From Picosynechococcus sp. PCC 7003 (GTDB taxonomy: Bacteria; Cyanobacteriota; Cyanobacteriia; Cyanobacteriales; MRBY01): 64,000 nt of DNA. A program made the position numbers and the translations under genes. Positions 1 to 8,488 of this stretch are shown here, piece after piece. The notes under the pieces were generated by a model that was not told the DNA's origin, did no database searches, and was given only the letters and a program-made list of their open reading frames with translations. Position 1 is the first letter of the stretch. Every line of letters begins with the position of its first letter. The stretch is taken from assembly GCF_001693255.1 (NCBI RefSeq), contig NZ_CP016476.1, positions 186,001-250,000 of the forward strand. Direction: 5' to 3'.

Positions 1-1
1 A

Positions 2-1024
2 GCTTGGGAAAGACATCAAAAAGCAGTACCCACCGTCGATGATGCCGATGGGCAAAAATGGGGCTGTTTCCGCAGTTGTTTCCTCCAGAGCGCTGCCCCT
101 TACACCGAGGGGATCGCCTACAAAATTTTAAAGAACGATTTGGGCATCGAACTTCATGAAGCCGCGGGGCATACTTCCTGTGGGGCGATTGGATACCACG
201 GGGATGTGGCTAATTTAGAAACGCAAATGGTGGTGGCCGCCCGTAATTTTTCCCTGGCGCACCATGAGTTGGGGGTTGATAAGCTGTTTTCTTTTTGTGT
301 GACTTCTTTTGCCAACTACACCGAGGTGATCAAACTCTGGGAGGAAGAACCAGCCCTGCGGGAATATACCGCTAAAACTCTCAAGGAAACCACGGGTCGC
401 GACTTCTGGGTGCCCCATGTCTCTGGCGATCGCCCTTCGGTGGTCCATGCTTCCGATGTATTTTTTGCCAACCGCCACAAGCTCGCCGCCAAGTTGAAAT
501 ATACCCTCAAAGGAATTAAGGCGACGGATCACGTTGGGTGCCACTACGCGAAAATTTTTCCCGAAGAAGCCATGGGGGGAGCCGAATTTCCCCAGGTGTT
601 GGTGGGACTGCTAGAAGCCTTTGGGGCCGACATTGTGGACTATCCCGAACGGCGGCACTGCTGTGGCATGGGTTTCCGACAATGTGCTTTCCCCGAAAAC
701 CGCGACTACACTGCCGGGTCGGTGTACAAAAAAATGAAAAGCCTCAAGGCCGCCCACCCCGATTGCAAACTAATCCTGACCAACTGTCCCGGTTGCACCG
801 TCTTTTTAGACGCAGAGCAGGGCACAATCCGGGAAGTGCTCGAAGAAGATTTTGGGGTCTGTGTCCTCGACTATGCCCAGTTGACGGGGTTGCTGTTGGG
901 TTATGACCCCTTTAAGGATTGTGGTTTAAACGCGAAGGCTGTAGCCATTGAACCCCTCTTAGATGCCATCGGCATTCCCTACGACCGCTCAAAAACCCCT
1001 GAGGAACGGCGGCGTCCTTTCTAA
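2..1024 (+). CDS. HdrB-like CCG-domain protein (5' end outside window)
   Basis: The reading frame is open from base 2, so the start lies left of the window; the TTG at 140 is not a credible start because conserved sequence precedes it (GCFRSC near base 62). It resembles heterodisulfide reductase subunit B, which binds non-cubane Fe-S clusters through two CCG domains. The second domain is canonical (RRHCCGMGFRQC, then NCPGC). The first is a variant with TSCG and FCVTS in place of CCG and CxxC. A HdrA-like gene starts 64 bp downstream. In bacterial sHdr loci the order is C1-B1-A-(hyp)-C2-B2, and this gene would be B1. The family is clear; the role in sulfur oxidation is inferred. Confidence 0.8.
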   Translation, partial: AWERHQKAVPTVDDADGQKWGCFRSCFLQSAAPYTEGIAYKILKNDLGIELHEAAGHTSCGAIGYHGDVANLETQMVVAARNFSLAHHELGVDKLFSFCVTSFANYTEVIKLWEEEPALREYTAKTLKETTGRDFWVPHVSGDRPSVVHASDVFFANRHKLAAKLKYTLKGIKATDHVGCHYAKIFPEEAMGGAEFPQVLVGLLEAFGADIVDYPERRHCCGMGFRQCAFPENRDYTAGSVYKKMKSLKAAHPDCKLILTNCPGCTVFLDAEQGTIREVLEEDFGVCVLDYAQLTGLLLGYDPFKDCGLNAKAVAIEPLLDAIGIPYDRSKTPEERRRPF

Positions 1025-1088
1025 AACGATGTCTTTTTTTTAAACGCTTCGATAATCCAGCAAGATTCCATAAACGAGAGAGCGACAG

Positions 1089-2150
1089 ATGATGAAACAA
1101 CAGACGGTTGTGATAATTGGGGGCGGTGTGGCCGGAATGGCGGCAGCAGGCAAACTCCAACGGTTTGGGTTCCAGGTAATCCTCGTGGAAAAGGCGCCAG
1201 AGCTGGGGGGTCACGTCAAAAATTGGTTTAAGGTCTTTCCGGATTTTACAGATGCGGCAGACATTTTAGACAATCTTCGGGCCGACTTAAGGGGGGTACG
1301 GATTCTCACGGAAACCACCGTCGAAAGGATTACTGGGGAAGCTCCCCACTACCAAGTCCACCTTTCCACCGGGGAGGCGATCGCCACCAATGCCATTTTA
1401 GTGAGTACCGGATTTCACCATTTCGATGCTTCTTTTAAAGAAGAATATGGCTACGGCATTTACGACAACGTGATTACATCGGTGGAACTCGACGCCATGC
1501 TCAAGGAGCAACGGTTACGCACAGTTCAGGGCAAAGTCCCTAAAAAAATCGCCATCATCCACTGTGTCGGCTCCCGGGATCAAAAAGTCAACAATAACTA
1601 TTGTTCACGGGTTTGTTGCACCAACGGCATCAAAGACGCCATCGAAATCAAGCAACTGATCCCCGATTGCAGCGTTTATAACCTCTATATGGATATCCGC
1701 GTTTTTGGCCGGGGTTACGAAGAACTCTATCGCACCTCCCAGGAAAAATATGGCATTCAGTTTATTCGCGGTCGCCTTTCTGAAGCCAGTGAAAATAATG
1801 ACAGTACCCTCCATCTGCGGGTGGAAGATACCCTAATCGGCAAACCGATGAAGCTCACGGTGGATTTGGTGGTGCTGCTCGTCGGGATGGAAGGCAATAC
1901 GGACTTGGTGGATGTGGCAGGGCTAGAGGTCGGTTGCGATCGCTTTTATGTGACCGCGAATCAGCAATATAGCAATAATGCTTCCCCCAGACCGGGAATT
2001 TTTCTCGCCGGTACTGCGACAGGGCCGAAGGCGATTGTTGAATCGATCACCGATGGTCGATCTGCCGCCGCCGAAATCCTTGGCTTTTTAGCCCAGCAGG
2101 CCGCTATCCCCCATTCTCAATCTGCGGAAGCTAGCCTTTCTGCCCGTTAA
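1089..2150 (+). CDS. HdrA-like FAD flavoprotein, short form
   Basis: 353 residues. An N-terminal Rossmann FAD motif (GGGVAGMAAA, about residues 10-19) is followed by the HdrA-type signature CVGSRD, then YCSRVCC and YMDIRVFGRGYEE. It is much shorter than methanogen HdrA and lacks the added ferredoxin domains, as in bacterial sHdrA. It is predicted to be the flavin subunit of a cytoplasmic Hdr-like complex with the flanking B and C subunits. The first two codons are both ATG (1089 and 1092), so the start is ambiguous by one codon. HdrC-like follows after 27 bp, consistent with an operon. Confidence 0.85.
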   Translation: MMKQQTVVIIGGGVAGMAAAGKLQRFGFQVILVEKAPELGGHVKNWFKVFPDFTDAADILDNLRADLRGVRILTETTVERITGEAPHYQVHLSTGEAIATNAILVSTGFHHFDASFKEEYGYGIYDNVITSVELDAMLKEQRLRTVQGKVPKKIAIIHCVGSRDQKVNNNYCSRVCCTNGIKDAIEIKQLIPDCSVYNLYMDIRVFGRGYEELYRTSQEKYGIQFIRGRLSEASENNDSTLHLRVEDTLIGKPMKLTVDLVVLLVGMEGNTDLVDVAGLEVGCDRFYVTANQQYSNNASPRPGIFLAGTATGPKAIVESITDGRSAAAEILGFLAQQAAIPHSQSAEASLSAR

Positions 2151-2177
2151 ACATCAGCATTAGCTAAATAAAAGACG

Positions 2178-2789
2178 ATGGTCATAGCAAAAAAGAAAAA
2201 ATGTTTTTTTGGCATCAAAAAGGATCGGCAAGTGGATGGCGATCGCATGAATAGTCAATTGCAACGGCAGGTGGCCGCCGAGGGGGGTAAAGCCGCACTG
2301 ATTAATGCATGCATGCAATGCGGTACTTGTACTGGGGGCTGTCCCAATGCCGCCCAGATGGATCTCCCGCCCCGCAGTTTAGTGCTAATGGTGCAACGGG
2401 GAGAATGGGAAAAGGTAATGCAAAGTAATACCCTCTGGCTCTGTACCTCCTGCCATACCTGCACGTCCCGCTGTCCTCGCGGTGTTCGCCCCAGTGATGT
2501 GATCGAAGCGGTCAAGGCGATCGCCATTCGTGCTGGCATTGAAAACGACTCCACCCACTTTAACCAAATTTTTGTCGAACAAATCCAAAAACGAGGCATC
2601 CTCTTTGAACCAGAACTAATGTATGCCTATGGTGGCCTCCAGGCGATGGTTGACCAGGCCCCCCTAGGAATCCAACTGGCCCTCAAAGGCAAACTGTCTC
2701 CCTTCCCTGCCCAGGTGAAACATCCCTGTGCCTTCCAAAAGGCGATCGCCCAGGCCAGAACCCAAGCCCCAGAACCATCAAAAACGTAA
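2178..2789 (+). CDS. HdrC-like 4Fe-4S protein
   Basis: 203 residues with two cubane 4Fe-4S motifs, CMQCGTCTGGCP and CTSCHTCTSRCP, in the spacing of HdrC. It should pass electrons between the HdrA flavin and the HdrB clusters. The N-terminus is uncertain: ATG 2178 adds a lysine-rich stretch unlike the family, whereas ATG 2247 starts nearer the conserved region; neither has a strong ribosome binding site. The following HdrB-like gene begins 5 bp after the stop. Confidence 0.82.
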   Translation: MVIAKKKKCFFGIKKDRQVDGDRMNSQLQRQVAAEGGKAALINACMQCGTCTGGCPNAAQMDLPPRSLVLMVQRGEWEKVMQSNTLWLCTSCHTCTSRCPRGVRPSDVIEAVKAIAIRAGIENDSTHFNQIFVEQIQKRGILFEPELMYAYGGLQAMVDQAPLGIQLALKGKLSPFPAQVKHPCAFQKAIAQARTQAPEPSKT

Positions 2790-2794
2790 ACACC

Positions 2795-3667
2795 ATGAAA
2801 TTTTCCTACTATCCTGGCTGTAGCCTTCATACCTCTGCCAAAGAATTTGACCTCTCCACCAAAGTCGTCCTCAAGGCCCTCGGCATTGACCTCGAAGAAC
2901 TCAAAGACTGGTCCTGCTGCGGTGGTTCCGTCGCCGGTGGCGTAAACCGTCAAGTGGGCATGGCCCTCGCCGCCCGTAACGTCGTCCTCGCCCAGCAGCA
3001 ACAACAGGATTTACTTGCTTCCTGTGCTGGTTGTTATAACAAATCTGCCAAAGCGGCCCGCGCCCTCGCTGAACCCGAAGAACGGGAACAAATTGAACCG
3101 ATTCTCCAGCAGATGGGCCTCGATATTCCGACCCAACCGATCAAGGTGCGGAGTGTCGTCGATGTCCTTGCCAACGATGTGGATCTTACCCCGGCCATTA
3201 AACGCCCCCTCACTGGTCTCAAGGTGGCCTGTTACTACGGCTGCCTCTTAACCCGCCCCGAAGATTTGACCGGTTGGGACTCTCCCGTGAACCCGATGGC
3301 CATGGATCGCCTTGCCCAGACCTGTGGCGCAGAGGTGCTCGATTTCCGGGCGAAAACAAAATGCTGCGGCGGCCCGATTTTAGTGCCTCAGCCAGAAACA
3401 GCCTACCGGTTAACCAAAAATATTTTGGATGAAGCCCAATCACTTGGTGCAGATTGCCTTGTTCTCGCTTGTCCATTGTGTTCAACAAACTTAGAACTCC
3501 GTCAACCGGACATTGAGAGAGCCTACAATGTAAATTACAAGCTACCCATTTTGTACATTACCGAACTCATTGGCTTGGCCCTGGGCATTGCCCCCCGTAA
3601 ATTAGGCTTGGACAAACATCTAGTTTCAACCCGACCTGTCCTCGCTAAACTCACCGCACACGCTTAA
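2795..3667 (+). CDS. HdrB-like protein with two intact CCG domains
   Basis: 290 residues. It begins with the family motif YYPGC, then SCCGG and CAGC, completing the first cysteine set. A second full set follows: CYYGC, KCCGG and CPLC. Unlike the upstream HdrB-like gene, both CCG motifs are canonical, so the two B subunits are probably not equivalent. It lies 5 bp after HdrC and 5 bp before the sulfide:quinone reductase, so these genes are almost certainly co-transcribed. In an sHdr arrangement this would be B2. Substrate is inferred from context only. Confidence 0.87.
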   Translation: MKFSYYPGCSLHTSAKEFDLSTKVVLKALGIDLEELKDWSCCGGSVAGGVNRQVGMALAARNVVLAQQQQQDLLASCAGCYNKSAKAARALAEPEEREQIEPILQQMGLDIPTQPIKVRSVVDVLANDVDLTPAIKRPLTGLKVACYYGCLLTRPEDLTGWDSPVNPMAMDRLAQTCGAEVLDFRAKTKCCGGPILVPQPETAYRLTKNILDEAQSLGADCLVLACPLCSTNLELRQPDIERAYNVNYKLPILYITELIGLALGIAPRKLGLDKHLVSTRPVLAKLTAHA

Positions 3668-3672
3668 ATTGA

Positions 3673-4959
3673 ATGGCTCATATTGTTGTAATCGGCGCTG
3701 GCATTGGTGGTCTCCCGACGGCCTATGAATTGAGGCAATTGTTGGCCACTGACCACACCGTTACCCTCATTTCTGATACGCCCTACTTCACCTTTATTCC
3801 TTCCCTGCCCTGGGTAGCCCTGGGCCTGAAAAGATTGGATCAGGTGCAATTGCCCTTGCCAGAGTTGGCCCATCGCCATGGTCTGCATTGGATACAAGGA
3901 TCTGTACAGCAGATCAATCCCCAGGAAAAATATGTCTCGGTGGGGCCAGAAACAAAACGAATTGACTACGACTATGTGGTAATTGCACCGGGAGCCGCTT
4001 TAGATCTTGATGCTTTACCAGGTCTCGGCCCTGAAACAGGTTTTACCCAGTCGGTTTGTAACCCTCACCATGCACTGCTTGCCCACGAAGCTTGGGAAAA
4101 ATTCATCCAGAATCCAGGCCCTTTGGTCGTGGGGGCAGCACCGGGGGCGAGTTGTTTTGGCCCGGCCTATGAGTTTGCGCTGTTGGCAGATTGGCAGTTA
4201 CGGCGCTTGGGCTTGCGGGATCAGGTACCGATTACGTTAGTCACTTCAGAACCCTACGTTGGTCATTTGGGGATTGGGGGTATGGCCCACTCGCGGGAGT
4301 TGGTGGAGAAGGTTTTACAGCAACAGGATATTGCCACCTGCGCCAATGCAGAGATTATTGCCATTAAACCGGATGTGATTTGTTTGGCGGATGGGGAACA
4401 GCTACCGTTTGCCTACAGTATGGTTTTGCCGTCGTTCCAGGGGCCGACTTTTTTGCGGAACTGTCCGGCGATCGCCAATTCCCAGGGGTTTATTCCTGTC
4501 TTGCCTACCTATCAACATCCAGAGTTTGATTCTGTTTATGCGGCTGGGGTAATCGTCGAACTAACGCCCCATGAAGCCACGCCGATCCCCACAGGTTTAC
4601 CAAAAACAGGACAGATGACAGAAGCGATGGGGATGGCCGCCGCCCACAATATTGCCCGCCAGTTTAACCCTAATTTGGGCGTTCCGGTAACGCCAACTCT
4701 CGCCGCAATTTGCATGAGTGATTTTGGCGATCGCGGCATTATTTTCATCGCGGATCCGGTACAGCGAGAGCCAGACATGGTCAAACGTCGCCGCTGCGTC
4801 GCCCTCGAAGGACGGTGGGTAAGTTGGAGTAAAACCCTATTTGAACTATTTTTCCTCACGAAAATGCGTTGGGGCCTAGCGATACCTTGGTTTGAAAAAC
4901 TGGGCCTAAAGGCATTGGGATTGCAGCTTGTGCGTCCCCTTCCTCCAGACCTAGACTAA
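3673..4959 (+). CDS. sqr: Sulfide:quinone oxidoreductase family flavoprotein
   Basis: 428 residues. It starts with the FAD motif GAGIGG (residues 8-13) and has a second binding segment near PGLGPETG. Three cysteines fall at about 129, 161 and 347; Cys161 lies in GASCFGPAYE and Cys347 in AICMSDFGDRG. Spacing matches the triad of characterised SQRs, where two of them form the redox-active disulfide. The enzyme oxidises sulfide at the membrane and reduces quinone; a hydrophobic/aromatic C-terminus (near residues 390-415) fits membrane association. It is the last gene of the Hdr-like cluster. FCSD-like and NDH-2 relatives share the fold, but the cysteines favour SQR. Confidence 0.8.
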   Translation: MAHIVVIGAGIGGLPTAYELRQLLATDHTVTLISDTPYFTFIPSLPWVALGLKRLDQVQLPLPELAHRHGLHWIQGSVQQINPQEKYVSVGPETKRIDYDYVVIAPGAALDLDALPGLGPETGFTQSVCNPHHALLAHEAWEKFIQNPGPLVVGAAPGASCFGPAYEFALLADWQLRRLGLRDQVPITLVTSEPYVGHLGIGGMAHSRELVEKVLQQQDIATCANAEIIAIKPDVICLADGEQLPFAYSMVLPSFQGPTFLRNCPAIANSQGFIPVLPTYQHPEFDSVYAAGVIVELTPHEATPIPTGLPKTGQMTEAMGMAAAHNIARQFNPNLGVPVTPTLAAICMSDFGDRGIIFIADPVQREPDMVKRRRCVALEGRWVSWSKTLFELFFLTKMRWGLAIPWFEKLGLKALGLQLVRPLPPDLD

Positions 4960-4980
4960 GTGCAGCAAAGGTCGTCTTTG

Positions 4981-5171
4981 TGACATGCTCCCGACGCTGA
5001 ATCAAAGATTACAGCGTGGGGCTTCCCGTCTAGGAGCTAAAGCTGGGAGAATCGAGAGTTCAAAACCGGGCAGGGCGTTGTTCGGTGGGCTAGGCAATGT
5101 AAGACGGGGCAAACCTGCGATTGCTGCTTGAACCCAGAATCCTCTCGTCTTTAGGCAGAGGAGTGCGTCAA
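4981..5171 (+). repeat. Orphan IS200/IS605-type right end / omega-RNA-like sequence
   Basis: No open frame fills this stretch. A hairpin (ACGCTG 4994-4999, CAGCGT 5012-5017) leads into a GC-rich, structure-prone segment. A terminal hairpin follows (CCTCT 5141-5145, AGAGG 5157-5161), and then TCAA at 5168-5171. This layout is what I associate with the 3' end of cyanobacterial tnpB elements, where the right end doubles as guide RNA scaffold, but no tnpA or tnpB is beside it. Identification is from pattern only. Confidence 0.45.
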
Positions 5172-5415
5172 TGAAGCTAACTGCCCTTGGGACAGCATGA
5201 ATATTTTTTTTGTCTACGCTTTGATGCTGAGTGTACTATTTGCTCTGTTTTGTGAGCTGAGCCCATACACTTTTACTCATTTTGCTCTAGCGTCGGCTAT
5301 AAATTCAACTTTAGGCTGAGGTCTGGGGTTTGAAAACAATATTGAGTCTGGTTGCATAACTTTTTGATGGCACGGAGATAAGTCCATAGTTCACCCACTA
5401 TGGGGCTTATACAAA
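5172..5415 (+). promoter_or_regulatory. Leader region with start-site hairpin
   Basis: Non-coding. A 7-bp perfect stem (CCATAGT 5384-5390, ACTATGG 5397-5403) sits just before ATG 5416. Its 3' arm runs into GGGG, the only ribosome binding candidate, so folding could hide it. The string GCATAACTTTTT near 5354 recurs near 6778 in the gap after the third gene of the cluster. Confidence 0.3.
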
Positions 5416-6120
5416 ATGAGTGCAATTGAACCGATTGTCCAAGTATTGTCCGAGATGACGCTCTACGAAACGCCTGGGGTTTTCTCCCGCTATCAGGGGC
5501 TATTGTCTTCTCAAATTAATTATCCGACTGTCAATGAAGACGAGGTGATCCAAAGAATCATTCATCACTACCAACAGAAAAAGGCCCAGGAGCAATCTTT
5601 CTGGCGGATTGGTGGGGCGATCGCCGGGCTATGCCTTGGCCTTGGTGATGGTTTACAATTCGGTGATTTTATAGGTGCTGCAGTCGGTTCAGCAATGACT
5701 GGAGGAGTGGCCACAGAGTTAAATCGCCTCAGCGATAGTCAGCTAAAGGAATATCAATTGGAGTGGATCAATACGCCGGAATCTTATATCTATCATCGGA
5801 AACGGCATCGAGGTGAAGCGGTGCGGCGTCTGTTAATGATTATCCGGCACCCCCAAACAGATCGGCCTTGCACAGTCTTTGGGATTCAGTTTCCCGATGG
5901 TTATGTGGCTCACTTAGGAAAGGTTGAAGGCTCAACGACCCCTGTTTTCGGAATCAATGGTTTTGGTTTTGATACGGACTGGGTGATGGAAAAGCAGCAG
6001 TTAGGAATGATTCCAACGGATATGGGTAGAAACCTTCCGGTAGAGCTATGGCGTAACCCCCAGCAAAATCAGCATCTCGTTGCGATTCCCTATAACGCGC
6101 CCCACCAATACGTTTACTAA
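5416..6120 (+). CDS. Hypothetical protein with glycine-zipper segment
   Basis: 234 residues; family not recognised. The middle (about 66-100) is a glycine-rich hydrophobic stretch with GxxxG spacing (GGAIAGLCLGLGDG, then GAAVGSAMTGG), as seen in glycine-zipper or membrane-inserting helices. The C-terminal half is soluble-looking, with an alpha/beta pattern. It is the first gene of a run of six small same-strand orphan genes ending at the terminator near 8500. No signal peptide is visible. Function is unknown. Confidence 0.7.
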   Translation: MSAIEPIVQVLSEMTLYETPGVFSRYQGLLSSQINYPTVNEDEVIQRIIHHYQQKKAQEQSFWRIGGAIAGLCLGLGDGLQFGDFIGAAVGSAMTGGVATELNRLSDSQLKEYQLEWINTPESYIYHRKRHRGEAVRRLLMIIRHPQTDRPCTVFGIQFPDGYVAHLGKVEGSTTPVFGINGFGFDTDWVMEKQQLGMIPTDMGRNLPVELWRNPQQNQHLVAIPYNAPHQYVY

Positions 6121-6142
6121 CTGTGAATCGAGGAACATCACC

Positions 6143-6376
6143 ATGGATCATTTACAACAAGAATCTAGCCTTGCCCAGCACCAAAGATTAAACACGATTG
6201 AGGATAATCGCTGGGAACTATTTCAACGGGATGTACGCCGCCGTCGCCTCTTGGCTCTAGGGGCAACATCCGGGGCGATCGCCTTGGGTTATGTCACCCA
6301 GAGTGTGTGGATCTTCCTCGCTGGAGAAGCCGCTATTTGGTTAATTTTGCGTTACTGGAGGACTCGCCAAAAATGA
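6143..6376 (+). CDS. Small membrane protein
   Basis: 77 residues. The start at ATG 6143 is chosen because GAGGAA lies about 8 bases upstream; an earlier in-frame start at 6080 would overlap the previous gene. The N-terminal half is charged, with an arginine cluster (RRRRLL near residue 33). Two short hydrophobic segments follow (about 38-53 and 54-70) that could form a hairpin in the membrane. Its stop overlaps the next start (ATGA), indicating translational coupling. No family recognised. Confidence 0.65.
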   Translation: MDHLQQESSLAQHQRLNTIEDNRWELFQRDVRRRRLLALGATSGAIALGYVTQSVWIFLAGEAAIWLILRYWRTRQK

Positions 6377-6750
6377 GTCTAGACTACTACGGTCTTCCTT
6401 TGGAACAACAGCAATATCTAGCCCAACGGTTTGGAGCCTACGGCCTTGATCCGGAATTGGCCTATGACACTCTTTTACCGGACACCGTGAAAAATCAGGG
6501 GCCAGAAGCGATTGAAGAATTTATGCGCCACAAAGATATTTCCCACATTTATCCCCAAAGTCAATATCCGCACCTCAGCGGCGATCTAAATAATGTCTTC
6601 CTAGAAGATCCCTATGTGAATGCGGCTCGGGGCGATCAGGTTGTGACTCAGGATGAAATTTGGGCCGCCCAGCAGGATAACCTCTCCGATGCCTGGGACG
6701 GAGACTTTAACGACAATGGTCTCCTCGATAGCTGGGAATTTCTTTTTTAA
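6373..6750 (+). CDS. HNH-like motif protein with C-terminal EF-hand loop
   Basis: 125 residues, starting at the ATG that overlaps the preceding stop. Residues about 56-87 read ISHI, then PHLSGDLNNVFLE and NAARGD. This recalls the beta-beta-alpha HNH nuclease pattern with a first His and an N-x-x-x-E tail, although the classical second and third ligands are not obvious. The same segment recurs in the protein at 7274. The last 15 residues form a textbook 12-residue EF-hand loop, DFNDNGLLDSWE (about 111-122), with ligands at positions 1, 3, 5, 9 and 12. Calcium binding is therefore likely; nuclease activity is speculative. Confidence 0.65.
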   Translation: MSLDYYGLPLEQQQYLAQRFGAYGLDPELAYDTLLPDTVKNQGPEAIEEFMRHKDISHIYPQSQYPHLSGDLNNVFLEDPYVNAARGDQVVTQDEIWAAQQDNLSDAWDGDFNDNGLLDSWEFLF

Positions 6751-6874
6751 GCCAGCAAAAAATTTTCTGCAAATCTGCATAACTTTTTCTCGAACCCTCG
6801 ATAGCTAATCAAAAGTTGGATTGCAACAGTGAAGTTTTCCACCTCGTTCACAAATTTCTCACGGCCTTAAGCCC

Positions 6875-7219
6875 ATGCCTCTCAACTATTCCCATATCAC
6901 TATTGCCAGCAGCAAACATTCCTCTGGCCGCAGTTTCCGCGATGCCTACCGCTGTAACTACACCATCACCGACCAAGCCGGAAATACCTATGTCGCCTTT
7001 AAGCAAAAAGGAGCTACCCTGCGTAACTTTCCCCACGGGACTCAACTCAAAATCGGCTGGAAATGGAACAAAAATATCTATGGCAAGCAGGAGAAGGTGA
7101 TCCAATGGTTCCAAATCCTTGCTACTCCAAAAGCCCAAACTTATAAAACACCTGTCGGTGAGCTACTAACTGCAGACATTGATCTGAAATACCGCAAATT
7201 GCTGCAGATTATGGCTTAA
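6875..7219 (+). CDS. Hypothetical basic protein
   Basis: 114 residues; family not recognised. It is rich in Lys, Tyr and Trp, with an apparent beta-rich core (IGWKWNKNIYGK) and no signal peptide or membrane segment. A compact OB- or SH3-like fold is possible but not demonstrable here. It is separated from its neighbours by 124 and 54 bp without a clear terminator, so it may share their transcript. Confidence 0.6.
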   Translation: MPLNYSHITIASSKHSSGRSFRDAYRCNYTITDQAGNTYVAFKQKGATLRNFPHGTQLKIGWKWNKNIYGKQEKVIQWFQILATPKAQTYKTPVGELLTADIDLKYRKLLQIMA

Positions 7220-7273
7220 CCGTTTCTCCTTAACTTTCTAAGTAATTTTGATCACTTATACCTTTAGAAAACA

Positions 7274-8146
7274 ATGCAGACTGCGACATTAGACTACACA
7301 GACCTCGCGAATCAACCCAAATATATTCAAGACTACATTGCCCAACGGGCTGCAAACCATGAGGGGTTAACCCCCCAAGAACTCTTCGACGAAATTTCGG
7401 ATCATCTGAAGGATAGTCCCAATGAAATTATGGACTTTCTCAAGGATTATGGTGATGAAATTGCCGTTCAGATTAGCCATATTCAGAGTAAGCACACCCA
7501 TCCAGAGCTATCTGGGGATCCCGACAATATTGTTTTAGAAGTAAGTGGCGGTGACTATGGTTACCCAAACCAGGCTCGTCAAGAGAATCCAATTTCCAAC
7601 GCAGAAGCAGAGCAGATTATCCAGGAAACGAATGATTATGCGATGCAGATCGAAAATCAATATACCGATGATTTACCAAGCAATTTAGCGCCGGAGCAGG
7701 GCTCTCAAAACTTCACCCCGGATCTGGCAGCCAGTAATGATTTGGCGATTAGCAATAATTATGATGGTCTGGCGGAGTCAATTTATACAGGGATGGAAAG
7801 TCTCGCCCAAAGTTTAGGACTGGCTTGTACCTATGCCATCATGCGCACCTATGGCCCCCGGATTATCGCCCTGTTCCGCTACATTGTCCATCACCGGGAA
7901 GAACTGATTCGCAGTCATAGTCAACGGGAAAAATTAGTTCGGGATTGCATTGTGCCCCTAATCCAAGCAGGAGACGCTGATCAGGTGGGTAGTGCTTTTA
8001 TTGTGGGTTTGCTATTGTCTCTCATTCCGGGGATTCGGGAACTATTAATCGCCTATGGTCTTGTTTCCCTCTGCAAGCTGGCCATGAAACATATCAAAAA
8101 GTTTGTGGTGCATCTCGAAAAACATTTCCCCCGTTTAGCAAGTTAA
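7274..8146 (+). CDS. HNH-like motif membrane protein
   Basis: 290 residues. Residues 67-102 (QISHI, HPELSGDPDNIVLE, NQAR) parallel the segment in the 6373 protein, so the two are related over that module. The C-terminal half has hydrophobic stretches around 168-208 and 237-270 (GSAFIVGLLLSLIPGIRELL), suggesting membrane association, with basic ends. An acidic, Asn/Gln-rich linker joins the halves. The architecture, a possible nuclease-like head plus a membrane tail, recalls secreted or injected effectors, but no toxin family is recognised. Confidence 0.65.
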   Translation: MQTATLDYTDLANQPKYIQDYIAQRAANHEGLTPQELFDEISDHLKDSPNEIMDFLKDYGDEIAVQISHIQSKHTHPELSGDPDNIVLEVSGGDYGYPNQARQENPISNAEAEQIIQETNDYAMQIENQYTDDLPSNLAPEQGSQNFTPDLAASNDLAISNNYDGLAESIYTGMESLAQSLGLACTYAIMRTYGPRIIALFRYIVHHREELIRSHSQREKLVRDCIVPLIQAGDADQVGSAFIVGLLLSLIPGIRELLIAYGLVSLCKLAMKHIKKFVVHLEKHFPRLAS

Positions 8147-8154
8147 TTCATTGG

Positions 8155-8475
8155 GTGGTTGTGAAGATTGAAAAATTAGTAGACGCGATTCACTACATCC
8201 TCGGTCAACTCTGGCAGTTGGTGGAAAAGGTAGCCAGTCGTATCTGGGAAGGAGCTAAGCAGGTAGGAACAGCTACGGCTCAAGCAGTACAACAGGTGGC
8301 CCACAGCGTACACCAGACGACAAAACAGGCCGGTACCGCTGCGGTTCAAACGGTGCAGCAGGTGGTCAATGGTGTGAAACAAACGGTCAAAGTTGCGAAA
8401 GATTGTTTGGTGAGTTACTTTAACTGGGGCTGGAATAAGGTCCGCAGTCTTTTTAGTCGCCCGAGCTACGCCTAG
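8155..8475 (+). CDS. Small amphipathic-helix protein
   Basis: 106 residues, GTG start (8155, or 8161), 8 bp after the previous stop. The centre (about 36-85) is an Ala/Gln/Val/Thr-rich segment with roughly 11-residue periodicity (AVQQVAHSVHQTTKQ, then TVQQVVNGVKQT). A long amphipathic helix such as a LEA-like or apolipoprotein-like surface helix is predicted. The C-terminus is aromatic and basic. It ends the run of orphan genes and is followed directly by a terminator. Function unknown. Confidence 0.6.
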   Translation: MVVKIEKLVDAIHYILGQLWQLVEKVASRIWEGAKQVGTATAQAVQQVAHSVHQTTKQAGTAAVQTVQQVVNGVKQTVKVAKDCLVSYFNWGWNKVRSLFSRPSYA

Positions 8476-8488
8476 GGATTTGTCACTG

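Noticed and set aside
5416-8475. Prophage or tailocin origin for the orphan island
   Set aside because: No capsid, portal, terminase, tail or integrase gene and no attachment repeats are visible.
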